DNA from: Pseudomonas sp. GM21
Lineage (GTDB): Bacteria > Pseudomonadota > Gammaproteobacteria > Pseudomonadales > Pseudomonadaceae
NCBI RefSeq assembly: GCF_000282215.1
Contig: NZ_AKJS01000016.1
Coordinates: forward strand, 1-64,000
DNA: 64,000 nucleotides
Direction of reading: 5' to 3'
The notes beneath the pieces are model-generated. The model did no database searches and was not told where the DNA came from. It worked only from the letters and a program-made list of their open reading frames with translations. This document shows positions 8,710 to 17,349 of the stretch, piece after piece; positions within the stretch are counted from its first letter, which is position 1, and the number at the start of each line of letters is the position of its first letter. The position numbers were made by a program, and so were the translations under genes.

Positions 8710-9840
8710 ATGACCGAAGCAGTCATTGTCGGCATTGGACGCACCGCTTACTCCCGCAATTCTGGCAGGACTACCGCCGCGCTGGCAGTTGATGCCTGTC
8801 GTCAAGCATTGGCCGATGCCGGCATGCCCGTGAACGAAGTGGACGGTATTGTCACGTTTGCGTATGGCGATTCAACGCCGGCCGCTGAAGTTGCCCACAA
8901 TCTGGGTTTGCCCGGTTTGCGCGTTGCGCTCGATATGTTTGGTGGCGGCAATCTGGTGACGTTGATGGTGGCTCAAGCCGTTGCCGCCGTGCAAACCGGT
9001 GCGTGCAATGCCGTGCTGGTGTACCGCTCGCTGAATTGTCGCTCGGGCAAACGCCTGGGCACTTTCGAAGGCAAGCTCGAAGTGCCCGGCACCGAGCAAT
9101 ACGGTGCACCACACGGTTACATGGCGCCGGGTCAATGGTTTGCGATGTATGCACAGCGATATATGTACGAGACCGGCGCCACGGAGCAAGACCTTGGGCA
9201 TATCGCGATGGTGACGCGGCAACATGCAGTTAATAATGAGCATGCGATCGCCCGCGAGCCGATCACGATGGAGCAGTACCTCGCATCCCGCTGGATTTAC
9301 GAGCCCTTCCGGATTTATGACTGTGCGCTCGAAGCCGACGGTGCCTGTGCAATGCTCATCACCACACGCGCCCGCGCCCGCGATCTCAAGCAGACGCCGG
9401 TTGCAATGTTGGGGCAGGAAAGCTTTCTGTCCCAGTACACCGATCAGTGGCCCGACATGACGCGTTTGTTTTCACATTACTCAGCGCCGCGTCTTTGGGA
9501 AAAAACCGGGCTGAAACCAACCGACATGCAGCTGGCCTGCATCTACGACTGTTTCACTTTTACCACGGCGGGCGTGGTCGAAAATTACGGCTTCTGCGAA
9601 CGCGGTGAAGCGGGTTCTTATTTCGGATCGGGTAAAGCTACGTACGGAGGCGAGGTTGTTATGAATCCGCACGGAGGATTACTTTCGGAAGGTTATATTC
9701 ACGGTATGAACCATCACTACGAAGCAGTCTTGCAATTGCGCCATCAGGCAGGCCAGCGTCAGGTCGCCAATGCTGAGCTGGCGCTGGTCACTGCGGGTAC
9801 GGGGCCATTTGGCGGCGGACTGGTGTACGCCAGAGGCTGA
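8710..9840 (+). CDS. Thiolase-superfamily (SCP-x/Ltp2-like) protein, possible acyl-CoA aldolase
   Basis: This 376-residue thiolase-fold protein pairs with the DUF35 gene that follows after 17 bases. The strong ribosome site GGAGG precedes the ATG at 8710, so the longer frame is not used. SCP-x-type landmarks are present (YDCFTFTTAGVVENYGFCERGEAG, NPHGGLLSEG, LRHQAGQRQV). The usual thiolase nucleophile Cys is absent: the corresponding loop reads DMFGGGN at about residues 76-81. Loss of this Cys together with a DUF35 partner is the arrangement of the Ltp2-ChsH2 retro-aldolases of steroid side-chain degradation. I infer C-C cleavage of a beta-hydroxyacyl-CoA rather than classic thiolysis. Substrate unknown. 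Confidence 0.8.
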   Translation: MTEAVIVGIGRTAYSRNSGRTTAALAVDACRQALADAGMPVNEVDGIVTFAYGDSTPAAEVAHNLGLPGLRVALDMFGGGNLVTLMVAQAVAAVQTGACNAVLVYRSLNCRSGKRLGTFEGKLEVPGTEQYGAPHGYMAPGQWFAMYAQRYMYETGATEQDLGHIAMVTRQHAVNNEHAIAREPITMEQYLASRWIYEPFRIYDCALEADGACAMLITTRARARDLKQTPVAMLGQESFLSQYTDQWPDMTRLFSHYSAPRLWEKTGLKPTDMQLACIYDCFTFTTAGVVENYGFCERGEAGSYFGSGKATYGGEVVMNPHGGLLSEGYIHGMNHHYEAVLQLRHQAGQRQVANAELALVTAGTGPFGGGLVYARG

Positions 9841-9857
9841 CAGTTCAGGAGCTAATC

Positions 9858-10280
9858 ATGAGTGAACGTATGACTGATAATTTTCCGCCGCAACCGTCAC
9901 CATCGCTGGACTCGCTGCCGTTTTGGGAGAGTCTGAAAAAAGGGGTTCTCGCGATTCAGCGCTGCACTGCATGTAAACAATGGTCGTTCCCGATGATGGA
10001 GCGCTGCAGGCATTGCGCGGGAGAATTGACGATGGAGGCACTTAGTGGTGATGGCACGATTTACACCTATATTGTCGAGCATCAAAAGGTCGCCCCGGGG
10101 TTTGACGATTTGCGTCCCTATCCGATTGCATTGGTAACGCCAAAAGAAGCGCCGCATGTTCGTCTGCCCGCGCGCATCATCGGTGATAAATCCATAATAA
10201 AAATCGGTGCAGCCGTCCGTGCCGAGATTGCAGATTTGCCCGCTGGCGATTTCAAGGTTGCCTGTTTCAGGCTGGTTTGA
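9858..10280 (+). CDS. DUF35 zinc-ribbon/OB-fold protein, partner of the thiolase-like protein
   Basis: This 140-residue protein has a rubredoxin-like zinc ribbon (C36-x2-C39 ... C50-x2-C53, in CTACKQW and CRHC) followed by an OB-fold (GDGTIYTYIVEHQ, PYPIALVTPKE). AGGAG precedes the ATG at 9858. Members of this family bind thiolase-fold enzymes and help hold the acyl-CoA. The tight spacing behind a Cys-less thiolase gene indicates an obligate complex. Its hydrophobic N-terminal helix region (LDSLPFWESLKKGVL) is typical. A second family member, encoded at 38404, may serve the other thiolase-like protein. Confidence 0.85.
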   Translation: MSERMTDNFPPQPSPSLDSLPFWESLKKGVLAIQRCTACKQWSFPMMERCRHCAGELTMEALSGDGTIYTYIVEHQKVAPGFDDLRPYPIALVTPKEAPHVRLPARIIGDKSIIKIGAAVRAEIADLPAGDFKVACFRLV

Positions 10281-10438
10281 TCGCCAACTGAAGAACACCG
10301 CTCAACTGACCACGCTAGTTGCGCTGTCGAACCTTGGGATGGCTCTAAAACAGTTGCTGAGTATGGGCGAGGTGCGCCTGTAGATAGACCGATCATCCGA
10401 AGAAATATTTGTTTTGCCCGGACGTCTAGAATCTACAT

Positions 10439-10922
10439 GGGGGATCACTTCAACGTGTCCTTACAAATCGAGAGGTTTACGATGAAAATCGTATCTTCGC
10501 TGGCGATGGTGGTAGCGGTCGGGTCGATCGCTGGATGTGCGACTTCACCTGAGCAGATTACTTCTGTTCCCTTGAATGCTACTAAGCATAATGCTTCGAG
10601 TATCGCTCAGGCCACCCTGGCGCCGATGGGCAGTCAAACAGATCTCTGGTTGTTCGTCAGTGGCGTACCCATTGAAACTTCAGTTCCTGCGCGCTTGTAC
10701 ACTTACGTGTATTCGGGACACTGTGGCGGCCTTGGAGCTAAGCCAGTCTATGAGCTGAACCAGAGCGTGAGCACCGAGTTCTATTCGCCTATGCCGGGCT
10801 TTCATCTCAAGAAAAACGTCCCCGTGGCTTATGACACGCTGCGTTCCGGTGGCTATGCATTGGTTGTAAAACAGGCCCCAGCCGATGGTGGTCAGGATAT
10901 TTTCTGCGGCAATCTTGGTTGA
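10439..10922 (+). repeat. Duplicated lipoprotein segment, copy 2 (partner 2737-3241)
   Basis: This is the intact copy of the duplicated leader and lipoprotein gene. It lies in direct orientation relative to copy 1, about 7.2 kb downstream of the end of copy 1. Confidence 0.75.
10482..10922 (+). CDS. Small outer-membrane-type lipoprotein
   Basis: This 146-residue lipoprotein has signal peptide MKIVSSLAMVVAVGSIAGC, lipobox IAGC and lipidated Cys19. The residues after Cys are Ala-Thr, not Asp, so sorting to the outer membrane is likely. The mature part contains KPVYELNQSV, VAYDTLRSGGYALVV and DIFCGNLG, with two further Cys residues that may pair. AGAGG precedes the ATG at 10482. I do not recognise a functional family. 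It is about two-thirds identical to the broken copy at 2779. The copies are presumably products of a segmental duplication, and only this one is intact. Confidence 0.75.
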   Translation: MKIVSSLAMVVAVGSIAGCATSPEQITSVPLNATKHNASSIAQATLAPMGSQTDLWLFVSGVPIETSVPARLYTYVYSGHCGGLGAKPVYELNQSVSTEFYSPMPGFHLKKNVPVAYDTLRSGGYALVVKQAPADGGQDIFCGNLG

Positions 10923-11447
10923 AATGTCCTCGCAGCAGGAGTGCGCTTTGGACTTCGCTATACCCTTGGGCAGCGACTATAAGATGGGCCTGACTAGGTC
11001 TGTTTAGTCGCTGCCACTCCTCGATGACCTCCCTGAGAGGTTCACGCACGCAAAATAATGGCCCTGATCTTATCCACCATCCGATCCTCCTCAAGGCAAC
11101 GAGCTCAACTAAATATTGAAAAAGTGCCCATTTGAGGCAGTTTCAACAAATCTGCACGTGCCAATATAATCATCCGTATGATACTAATGTTTTTGCTTGC
11201 TTTTTGGCGAGTTTGCAACGGTGTTCTGCTTTGCTTCCGCGCCTATGTTAGGGCTGGATGGAAGTAAAGGTGGTATAGCCTCAATCCGGGCAAAGCAGGC
11301 GTTGCGCGATCTCGCAACAATGAGTCGGACCGTCAATCCGATATCCGCAAATCGACACCGGAGCGTCACAACAAAGCGTACCAGCGTATCAACCACCATG
11401 CGCACGCTGTGGCCAGCGGCATCAAACATAATAATTAGAGGCGTTCA
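10923..11447. other. Long leader region before the chemoreceptor gene
   Basis: No convincing gene is present in this 525-base gap. A frame at 11197-11451 on the plus strand has neither ribosome site nor recognisable family. The gap holds the near-perfect palindrome at 11168-11183, about 265 bases before the chemoreceptor start. Confidence 0.4.
11168..11183. promoter_or_regulatory. Putative operator, 11/12 match to AATCAT-N4-ATGATT
   Basis: AATCAT-CCGT-ATGATA lies in the gap before the chemoreceptor gene. There is a single mismatch in the last base. Confidence 0.5.
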
Positions 11448-13478
11448 GTGAAAACTCTCCTGCATCCTGCCATCTCGCTTATGAATCGCCTGAGTTTCGG
11501 CATGAAATTCAGCTTGATAAGCGTCCTGTTTTTCTTGCCCATGCTGGCGACCAATTATTTCCTGATCAGGGATGCCTACAACCAGTTCGTTGGAACCAAG
11601 ACGGAATTAGCCGGGCTGGAACTCCTCGCAGGGTCGTTGAAGGTTCGGCGTGGAATGGAAAATCTTGAGAATCTTGCACGGCTCCAGGTCCAGGTTGGCG
11701 TGGGCAATCAGAGTGAGGACCTTAACAATCGCATTAGTGATCAGGAGTTGAGCCTGATCGATGAACTAGAGCGGCTGACAGCGGTAGCACTGACTGTCGC
11801 CCAAGTCGATGACATCAACGCAAAGCGAGATGCACTCGTTGAATGGTTGCGCGCGGCGCACGCCGACACCACGCAAGCCAAGCAGCAGCATGAGACCAAG
11901 CAGCAACTCGACAACGTCCAGATTTTGGTCGCCTCGGTGATATCGAGTACCGGATTGTCTCTGGATCCCAATCCCAGCGAACGCAAACTGATCAATCTTA
12001 TTGCCGAATACGGCAACGACGTGACCTTGGCGCTAGCGGAGTCTCGTTCGATCGGTGCGAATTTGCTGGCGACCGGTTCCAGGAGTTCGGACGCCATCAT
12101 CAAAGTGGAGAATGCATTGCAGCTGCTGGACAAGTTGCAGTCTGAATACGGACAGCATATTGATGGAGCCCTTGTTGACGATGAGAAGGCGCGTACGATA
12201 TTGCAGGCCAAGGGCTACATGAGTCGCGACTCGCTGACGGCGGTCGGCACCTTGCTGGACAGTAACCTGATGCAGGGTTCGGGCGACCACGTGCCTTGGC
12301 AAAAATTCTTCGATCAAATGAGCGTCGAAATCGACAAGACCTACCAGTTCAATGACGCAACGTTGTCCTATATAGGTGGAGAACTTCGCCAGCAGCTTGT
12401 CGGTGATCAGCAACGGATGCTCTTGCTCGTGAGCGGGCTGTTGCTGGTGTTTCTGTTGATTGGCTATCTTTACAGCGGTTTTTACGTGGCGGTGCGCAGC
12501 ACGTTGAAAAGCTTCAGCCTTGTGATGGACGATGTTGCAGCCGGGGACATGACGGTCAATATAAAAACCCAGAGCCAAGACGAGTTGGGTGAGTTGGGGG
12601 GCGTTATCAATGGCACCATTGGCAAGGTTCATCAATTGATCCAGCGGGTAGGGCAGACGGTCGTCAAAGTCGAATGCCAGGCGGATCGCGTCGAAGTCGT
12701 TTCCAATGAGAGTAGTCAGGCCGTGGCTGACCAACGGCAGCAGATCGAACTGATTGCAACAGCGATGAATCAACTGACCGCCACTGCGCAAGAAGTGGCG
12801 CGCAATGCAGCTGTCGCAGTCGAAAGCGCGCACAGTGTGAATAAGGAGACGATCTCAGGCCGCACTCTGGTCGAGTCTCAGGTGGACAGCATTCAGCAAT
12901 TGGCCGGCGAAATTGACCAGTCGGTTGTAGTGATCAATCAATTGGCCAGTGATAGCAGTACGATCAGTCAAGTCCTTGACGTCATCAAGGCCATCGCCGA
13001 GCAAACCAATTTGCTGGCGCTCAACGCCGCCATCGAAGCAGCCCGGGCCGGAGAGCAGGGGCGTGGGTTCGCTGTGGTTGCCGATGAGGTACGTAATCTG
13101 GCCAAACGCACACAATCGTCCACTCAGGAAATCGAGCAAACGATCAGCAAACTGCAAAATGGCGTAAGTGCTGCCGTCAAGGTCATGAATGCCAGTCACA
13201 GTATGGCCAGCAGCACCGCCAGCCAGTCCAGGCAGGTTCAACAGGCCTTGGAGAACATCTTCGAGGCCGTCGGTACAATCGTCGACCAGAATCAACAAAT
13301 TGCGGCGGCGGCCCAGGAACAAACAGCCGTGACTCATGACATCGACAGCAATATTGTCCAAATCAACCAGGCTGGCAACCTTACTGCCAAAGGCGCCAGC
13401 CAAACCGAGCAAGCAAGCCGCGAGCTGTCCGAGCTGGTTGGCGAACTCAAGGAGCTGATCGGCGCCTTTCGGGTTTGA
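11448..13478 (+). CDS. Methyl-accepting chemotaxis protein
   Basis: This 676-residue chemoreceptor starts with GTG, with AGAGG about 7 bases ahead. The first transmembrane helix is at about residues 20-40 ([20 protein letters not shown]). A long, mostly helical periplasmic sensor domain of about 280 residues follows, then a second helix at about 323-348 ([19 protein letters not shown]). After this come a HAMP domain ([22 protein letters not shown]) and the cytoplasmic coiled coil. The signalling tip is canonical ([20 protein letters not shown], about 518). The large sensor is in the size range of bimodular helical domains that bind organic acids. Located between catabolic genes, it may direct movement toward the substrate or a product. 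Confidence 0.93.
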   Translation: MKTLLHPAISLMNRLSFGMKFSLISVLFFLPMLATNYFLIRDAYNQFVGTKTELAGLELLAGSLKVRRGMENLENLARLQVQVGVGNQSEDLNNRISDQELSLIDELERLTAVALTVAQVDDINAKRDALVEWLRAAHADTTQAKQQHETKQQLDNVQILVASVISSTGLSLDPNPSERKLINLIAEYGNDVTLALAESRSIGANLLATGSRSSDAIIKVENALQLLDKLQSEYGQHIDGALVDDEKARTILQAKGYMSRDSLTAVGTLLDSNLMQGSGDHVPWQKFFDQMSVEIDKTYQFNDATLSYIGGELRQQLVGDQQRMLLLVSGLLLVFLLIGYLYSGFYVAVRSTLKSFSLVMDDVAAGDMTVNIKTQSQDELGELGGVINGTIGKVHQLIQRVGQTVVKVECQADRVEVVSNESSQAVADQRQQIELIATAMNQLTATAQEVARNAAVAVESAHSVNKETISGRTLVESQVDSIQQLAGEIDQSVVVINQLASDSSTISQVLDVIKAIAEQTNLLALNAAIEAARAGEQGRGFAVVADEVRNLAKRTQSSTQEIEQTISKLQNGVSAAVKVMNASHSMASSTASQSRQVQQALENIFEAVGTIVDQNQQIAAAAQEQTAVTHDIDSNIVQINQAGNLTAKGASQTEQASRELSELVGELKELIGAFRV

Positions 13479-13485
13479 TGGGAAA

Positions 13486-13520
13486 CAAAGCGCTGCCTAA
13501 ACAACAGCGCTTTGATTTTT
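13486..13520 (+). terminator. Rho-independent terminator (bidirectional)
   Basis: A perfect 10-base stem (CAAAGCGCTG/CAGCGCTTTG) with a 9-base loop and a trailing T-run lies between the convergent chemoreceptor and AraC genes. Confidence 0.8.
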
Positions 13521-13545
13521 ACGGGTAAGCGCTACAGACACGAAG

Positions 13546-14580
13546 TCAATTTTTGCCATCACGTCGCAGCGCCGAAGGATTGATCCCCGTCCACTGCTTG
13601 AACGCCCGGCTGAAAGAGCGGGTTTCGGCAAACCCCAGTTGCTCGGCGGCATCGGCGATACTCAGATGCTGGTGCGCCAACAACTCGATGGCTTGGTCGC
13701 GGCGCAGGTCATCGAGTATCCGTTGGAAGCTGGTGCCTTCCTGTTGCAGGTTGCGGTGCAGGGTTTGTGAACTAAGGCACAGTTGACTGGCAATGGCTTG
13801 CAGGCGCGGCAAGTTCATCCTTTGTTTGAGTGCATCAGTGAGCAGGGCGCGAACCTGGCTGACGCAGTTTTCCGTACTGTTAGGCCAGTCGAGAATGCCT
13901 TGGCCCAATAGTCGGTCAACATTGGCGTACCACTCGGCGCGAGTACGGTTAATCGGGGTTGTCCAGTAGCGAGCACTGATCGTCAATGCGTCGCACGCCT
14001 GTCCGGTGAGCCAACCCGGGCGTATGTAGTGCAGCAGTCGATCAGCCCCGGGAACATCAGGCCTGGTCGAAGACAATTGCTTGACGGGCAGGAGCGTTCC
14101 GATGCTCCAGCTGAAAAATCGATGCAGGTACAACAGCCAGTAGTCGGCGAGGAAGCCCAGCGGGTCTGATCCTGGATCATTCAATGTTACGCTGAGTTCG
14201 ATCTGGTCTTCCAAGAGGCTGCAGCGCACCTCGATGTCATCGGTCACGATCCGCACGAAGTTCGCCACTTGTTCCATTGCCGCGCCGAGGGTACTGCAAC
14301 CCAGGGCCACGTCGATCATCATGGCGCAGGTGCCACGCTTGGCTCGATGCCGGGTCAGGCCAAACAGATCATCGTCGAGCAGTTCGGCGGTGGCCCTCAG
14401 CAACCTGGCAAATTCATGCGCCTTGATAGGGGCTTCGTTGGCTGCGCATTCGCGCAATCCGGCCGCTTCCCAGATAGGCTCCAGTGCCATCTGGCGGCGA
14501 CGCGCGCCCATCAGAAGTTGCTGACTGATGTAGCGATAGTTACCGCGCAGTGACCGTGATTCATTCAAGTGTTCAGCCAT
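13546..14580 (-). CDS. AraC-family regulator (arabinose-binding-like N-domain)
   Basis: This 344-residue protein has an N-terminal domain of the AraC_binding/arabinose_bd type (residues about 20-210, including LTRHRAKRGTCAMMIDVALGC) and a C-terminal pair of helix-turn-helices (LCLSSQTLHRNLQQEGTSFQRILDDLRRDQAIELL, continuing to QLGFAETRSFSRAFKQWTGINP). It is transcribed divergently from the acyl-CoA dehydrogenase pair across a 110-base gap, so it probably activates that operon in response to a pathway metabolite. It resembles the AraC protein encoded at 59655 in both domains. Confidence 0.88.
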   Translation of the reverse strand: MAEHLNESRSLRGNYRYISQQLLMGARRRQMALEPIWEAAGLRECAANEAPIKAHEFARLLRATAELLDDDLFGLTRHRAKRGTCAMMIDVALGCSTLGAAMEQVANFVRIVTDDIEVRCSLLEDQIELSVTLNDPGSDPLGFLADYWLLYLHRFFSWSIGTLLPVKQLSSTRPDVPGADRLLHYIRPGWLTGQACDALTISARYWTTPINRTRAEWYANVDRLLGQGILDWPNSTENCVSQVRALLTDALKQRMNLPRLQAIASQLCLSSQTLHRNLQQEGTSFQRILDDLRRDQAIELLAHQHLSIADAAEQLGFAETRSFSRAFKQWTGINPSALRRDGKN

Positions 14581-14690
14581 CGGGTCCGCAATCGAATATT
14601 GGTGATGTAAAAAGTCGTTTTTTGTCCTTCATGCCAAGCCTCGCATTATAGATAGTGTCATATCAATGCACATAACAAGAGAACCCTAGG

Positions 14691-15860
14691 ATGATTACCG
14701 ATCTCAGCGATCAGCACCTGCGCTTCCGTGATCGTGTGCGGGCCTATATGGCCGAGCAGATGATGACGGCCGATTTCGAAGCCGAACTCAGAGACCCTCA
14801 CTGGGGTCATGGTGGTGGCCCGATCTACTGGCGCAAGCTTGAGCAATTAGGCCGCGATGGCTGGATCAAGATGTCTTGGGCCAAGGAGCTGGGCGGCGAG
14901 GGTGCCGATCCGGTCGAGCAGTATATTCTGGTCGAAGAATCCAAGCGCGCGGGCTTTCCCTGGCCGGCTCTCTCGGCGAACTCTATCGGCCCTATGGTTG
15001 CTCGTTACGCCCAAGGCGAAGTACGCGAAGAGGTCGTGGGTCGAATCCTGTCGGGTTCCGCCTACCTGGCCATCGGCTATTCGGAACCCGGCGCAGGCAG
15101 CGATCTGGCCAATCTGCGTACCCGGGCGGTTCGCGATGGCGATGATTGGGTCATCAATGGGCAGAAAATCTGGACCAGTTGCGCCTCTTTCAGCCAGTAC
15201 ATCTGGCTGGCCGCACGGACCGACCCTGATCCGGCGAAGCGCCACAAAGGCATTACGATCTTCCTGGTACCAACCAGTGCGCCAGGGTATTCCTGCACAA
15301 CTATCCATACCTTGGGGGTTGATACCACCACGACCTACTACCAGGACGTGCGCATCCCCGACAGCTATCGCGTCGGTGAACTCAATGGTGGCTGGTCGCT
15401 GATCACCTCACAGTTGAATCTTGAGCGCTTGTCCCTGGTCAATTATGGCTTCGTCGCCATGCTCTTTGACCAGACCATGACTCTGCTCAAGACTCATGAA
15501 GACTTCAAACACCTGCTGCAATTGCCGTGGGTACAGCGCAACCTGGCGCTCGCCAAGGTCAAGCTCGAAGGGCTGAAAATGATGTGCCTGAAGGCACTGT
15601 GGGTAATGAGCAACGGTGGCAGCGGGATGGTCGAGGCTTCGTCGACCAAGGTGTACGGCTCGCAAGTCTATGTCGAACTGGGCCGCCTGATGGGGGAGAT
15701 CATCGGTTCGCAAGCCATGCTTCGTGAAGGTTCGGACGTACTGGTCAGTGGCCTGCTGGAGAAATGGTATCGCAGGGGTAGCGTGCTTACCTTTGGCGGT
15801 GGCGCCAATGAAATTCAACGGAACATTATCGCGCAGGCCGGCCTGAAACTGCCTCGTTAG
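14691..15860 (+). CDS. Acyl-CoA dehydrogenase, catalytic subunit of a pair
   Basis: This 389-residue flavoprotein is of the acyl-CoA dehydrogenase family. FAD/substrate signatures include GYSEPGAGSDLANLRT, GQKIWTSCA and the C-terminal FGGGANEIQRNIIAQ. The usual medium-chain-type catalytic Glu near the C-terminus is replaced (FGGG). A Glu is present at residue 245 in LNLERLSLV, the isovaleryl-CoA-dehydrogenase position also used by FadE26-type enzymes. It is followed after 9 bases by a second family member without that Glu, so an alpha2beta2 heterotetramer like FadE26/FadE27 is likely. That class dehydrogenates bulky ring-attached acyl chains. First gene of an operon divergent from AraC. Confidence 0.9.
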   Translation: MITDLSDQHLRFRDRVRAYMAEQMMTADFEAELRDPHWGHGGGPIYWRKLEQLGRDGWIKMSWAKELGGEGADPVEQYILVEESKRAGFPWPALSANSIGPMVARYAQGEVREEVVGRILSGSAYLAIGYSEPGAGSDLANLRTRAVRDGDDWVINGQKIWTSCASFSQYIWLAARTDPDPAKRHKGITIFLVPTSAPGYSCTTIHTLGVDTTTTYYQDVRIPDSYRVGELNGGWSLITSQLNLERLSLVNYGFVAMLFDQTMTLLKTHEDFKHLLQLPWVQRNLALAKVKLEGLKMMCLKALWVMSNGGSGMVEASSTKVYGSQVYVELGRLMGEIIGSQAMLREGSDVLVSGLLEKWYRRGSVLTFGGGANEIQRNIIAQAGLKLPR

Positions 15861-15869
15861 GAGATTTGT

Positions 15870-16982
15870 ATGGATTTTTCCCTGAGCGCCACCCAGCAAC
15901 AGCTGGCGGACCTGGCGACGCGATTGTTTGCTGATCAGGCGAGCCAGCCACGTCTGCGGACTCTGGATGCCAACGGTTACCATGACACCGAACTCTGGGC
16001 CAAACTTGCCGAGATGGGTTTGCTGGGTGTGCACCTCACCGAAGAGCAGGGTGGTGTAGGCGAAGGCTTTGAAACGCTTTGCGTGTTTCTCGAACACGCC
16101 GCTCGGGCCGTGGCCCCAGTGCCTCTGCTAGAGGTATTGGTCGGCGGCGCGTTACCGCTTCAGGCATTGGCTGACGCGCCTGTGCTTGAGGGGTTGTTGC
16201 CGAAGCTGGCTGCTGGTGAGGTGGTATGCACCAGCGCCTTGGCTGAAGCCCGACAAATTGACGTTCTGGACGTCAGCACCCGGGCTGAATGGGTAAACGG
16301 CCAGTGGCGCCTGTCTGGTTGCAAGCAGCGTGTGCCAGTGGCGGATCAGCCTGGCGTGTGCTGGACCCTGGCGCGCTATGCCGATGGTGTTGGTGTGTTC
16401 CTGTTTGACCTGCAGGCGACGGGTATCGAGCGTCAACAGCAGACGGCGACCAGCGGCGAGTACGTTTTCACGCTTACTCTGCAAGAGGTGTCCGCCAACC
16501 TGCTGGTGGACGCTTCGGCCACGCCGGCGTTTGTCGACAACGCACAGTTACATCTGCTCGCCGCTACCACGGCGATGGCGGTTGGCGTGTGCAGCACGAT
16601 GACCCGCATCGGCGCTGAATACACCTCGGAGCGTGAACAGTTCGGACGCCCGATTGCCACATTCCAGGCGGTTGCCCATGCGCTTGCCGATTGCCATATC
16701 GACAGCGAATGCTTACGCGGATTGATGGAGCAGGCAGTCAGCCGTCTGAGTCAACCAGGTGATACGGCATCGGCGACTGAAGCGGTACTGGCAGCGAGTA
16801 TCTATGCCTGCGAAGCGCTGCACCGCGTCAGCCAGGCGGTTCAACAAGTACACGGTGGTACAGGTGTGGATCGTGACTACCCGTTGTTTCGCTATTGCCT
16901 GTTGGCAAAGAAACTCGAGATGGTCCTGGGTGGGCAATCGGCGCTGATTGCTCGTCTTGGCGTCATCCTTGCCAATGATTGA
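15870..16982 (+). CDS. Acyl-CoA dehydrogenase, partner subunit
   Basis: This 370-residue acyl-CoA dehydrogenase homologue is encoded 9 bases after the first, with AGGAG before its ATG. It keeps the C-terminal FAD-contact segment (TSEREQFGRPIATFQAVAHAL, QQVHGGTGVDRDYPLFRY). It lacks a Glu at the isovaleryl-type position (LLAATTAMAVGV) and at the C-terminal position (KKLEMVLGGQSALIARLG). It is therefore probably the non-catalytic, FAD-completing half of a heterotetramer, as known for FadE27-like proteins. The pair would introduce an alpha,beta double bond into a CoA ester for the MaoC hydratase pair encoded downstream. Confidence 0.88.
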   Translation: MDFSLSATQQQLADLATRLFADQASQPRLRTLDANGYHDTELWAKLAEMGLLGVHLTEEQGGVGEGFETLCVFLEHAARAVAPVPLLEVLVGGALPLQALADAPVLEGLLPKLAAGEVVCTSALAEARQIDVLDVSTRAEWVNGQWRLSGCKQRVPVADQPGVCWTLARYADGVGVFLFDLQATGIERQQQTATSGEYVFTLTLQEVSANLLVDASATPAFVDNAQLHLLAATTAMAVGVCSTMTRIGAEYTSEREQFGRPIATFQAVAHALADCHIDSECLRGLMEQAVSRLSQPGDTASATEAVLAASIYACEALHRVSQAVQQVHGGTGVDRDYPLFRYCLLAKKLEMVLGGQSALIARLGVILAND

Positions 16983-17349
16983 TGCGACGTTTCACCAAGC
17001 GTTCTAGCTAGACCAAAACATGACTTGCCAGCGAGAAGCCAACCCAGGGGTTTCTTGCTGGCTAGTCATGTGCGGGTGAGCGATCGAATTGAACCCTCGC
17101 ATTGGCACCAGCAACCCCCCCTTCTCGCAGCACCCTTGCTCGATAGTCAGCGCTGGCATTTGCGCACGCCAGGACGGCTGCCACCCGTCTGCTCATCAGT
17201 ACCTCCGACTTTTTTGTTGACCGTCTCCAAATATTGTGTGGCTCATACATATTATTTGTATTATGTATGTGATTATTCTGGCTTTGGCTGCTTGCCATTA
17301 GCATGCTGGCATTCGGCGTTTCCTGAGCCTTTCCTGGAGGTGCGGATAC
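16983..17349. other. Intergenic region between dehydrogenase and CoA-transferase operons
   Basis: No gene is seen. It contains the large inverted repeat at 17019-17070 and an AT-rich stretch (17247-17275) with a weak, 9/12 version of the palindrome (TATTAT-GTAT-GTGATT, 17259-17274). It ends with GGAGG for the next gene. Confidence 0.5.
17019..17070. repeat. Large inverted repeat (hairpin)
   Basis: Arms of 22 bases (starting CATGACTTGCCAGCGAG and ending GCTGGCTAGTCATG) pair at 19 of 22 positions around an 8-base loop. There is no T-run, so it is more likely an mRNA-stabilising or REP-like hairpin than a simple terminator. Confidence 0.6.
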
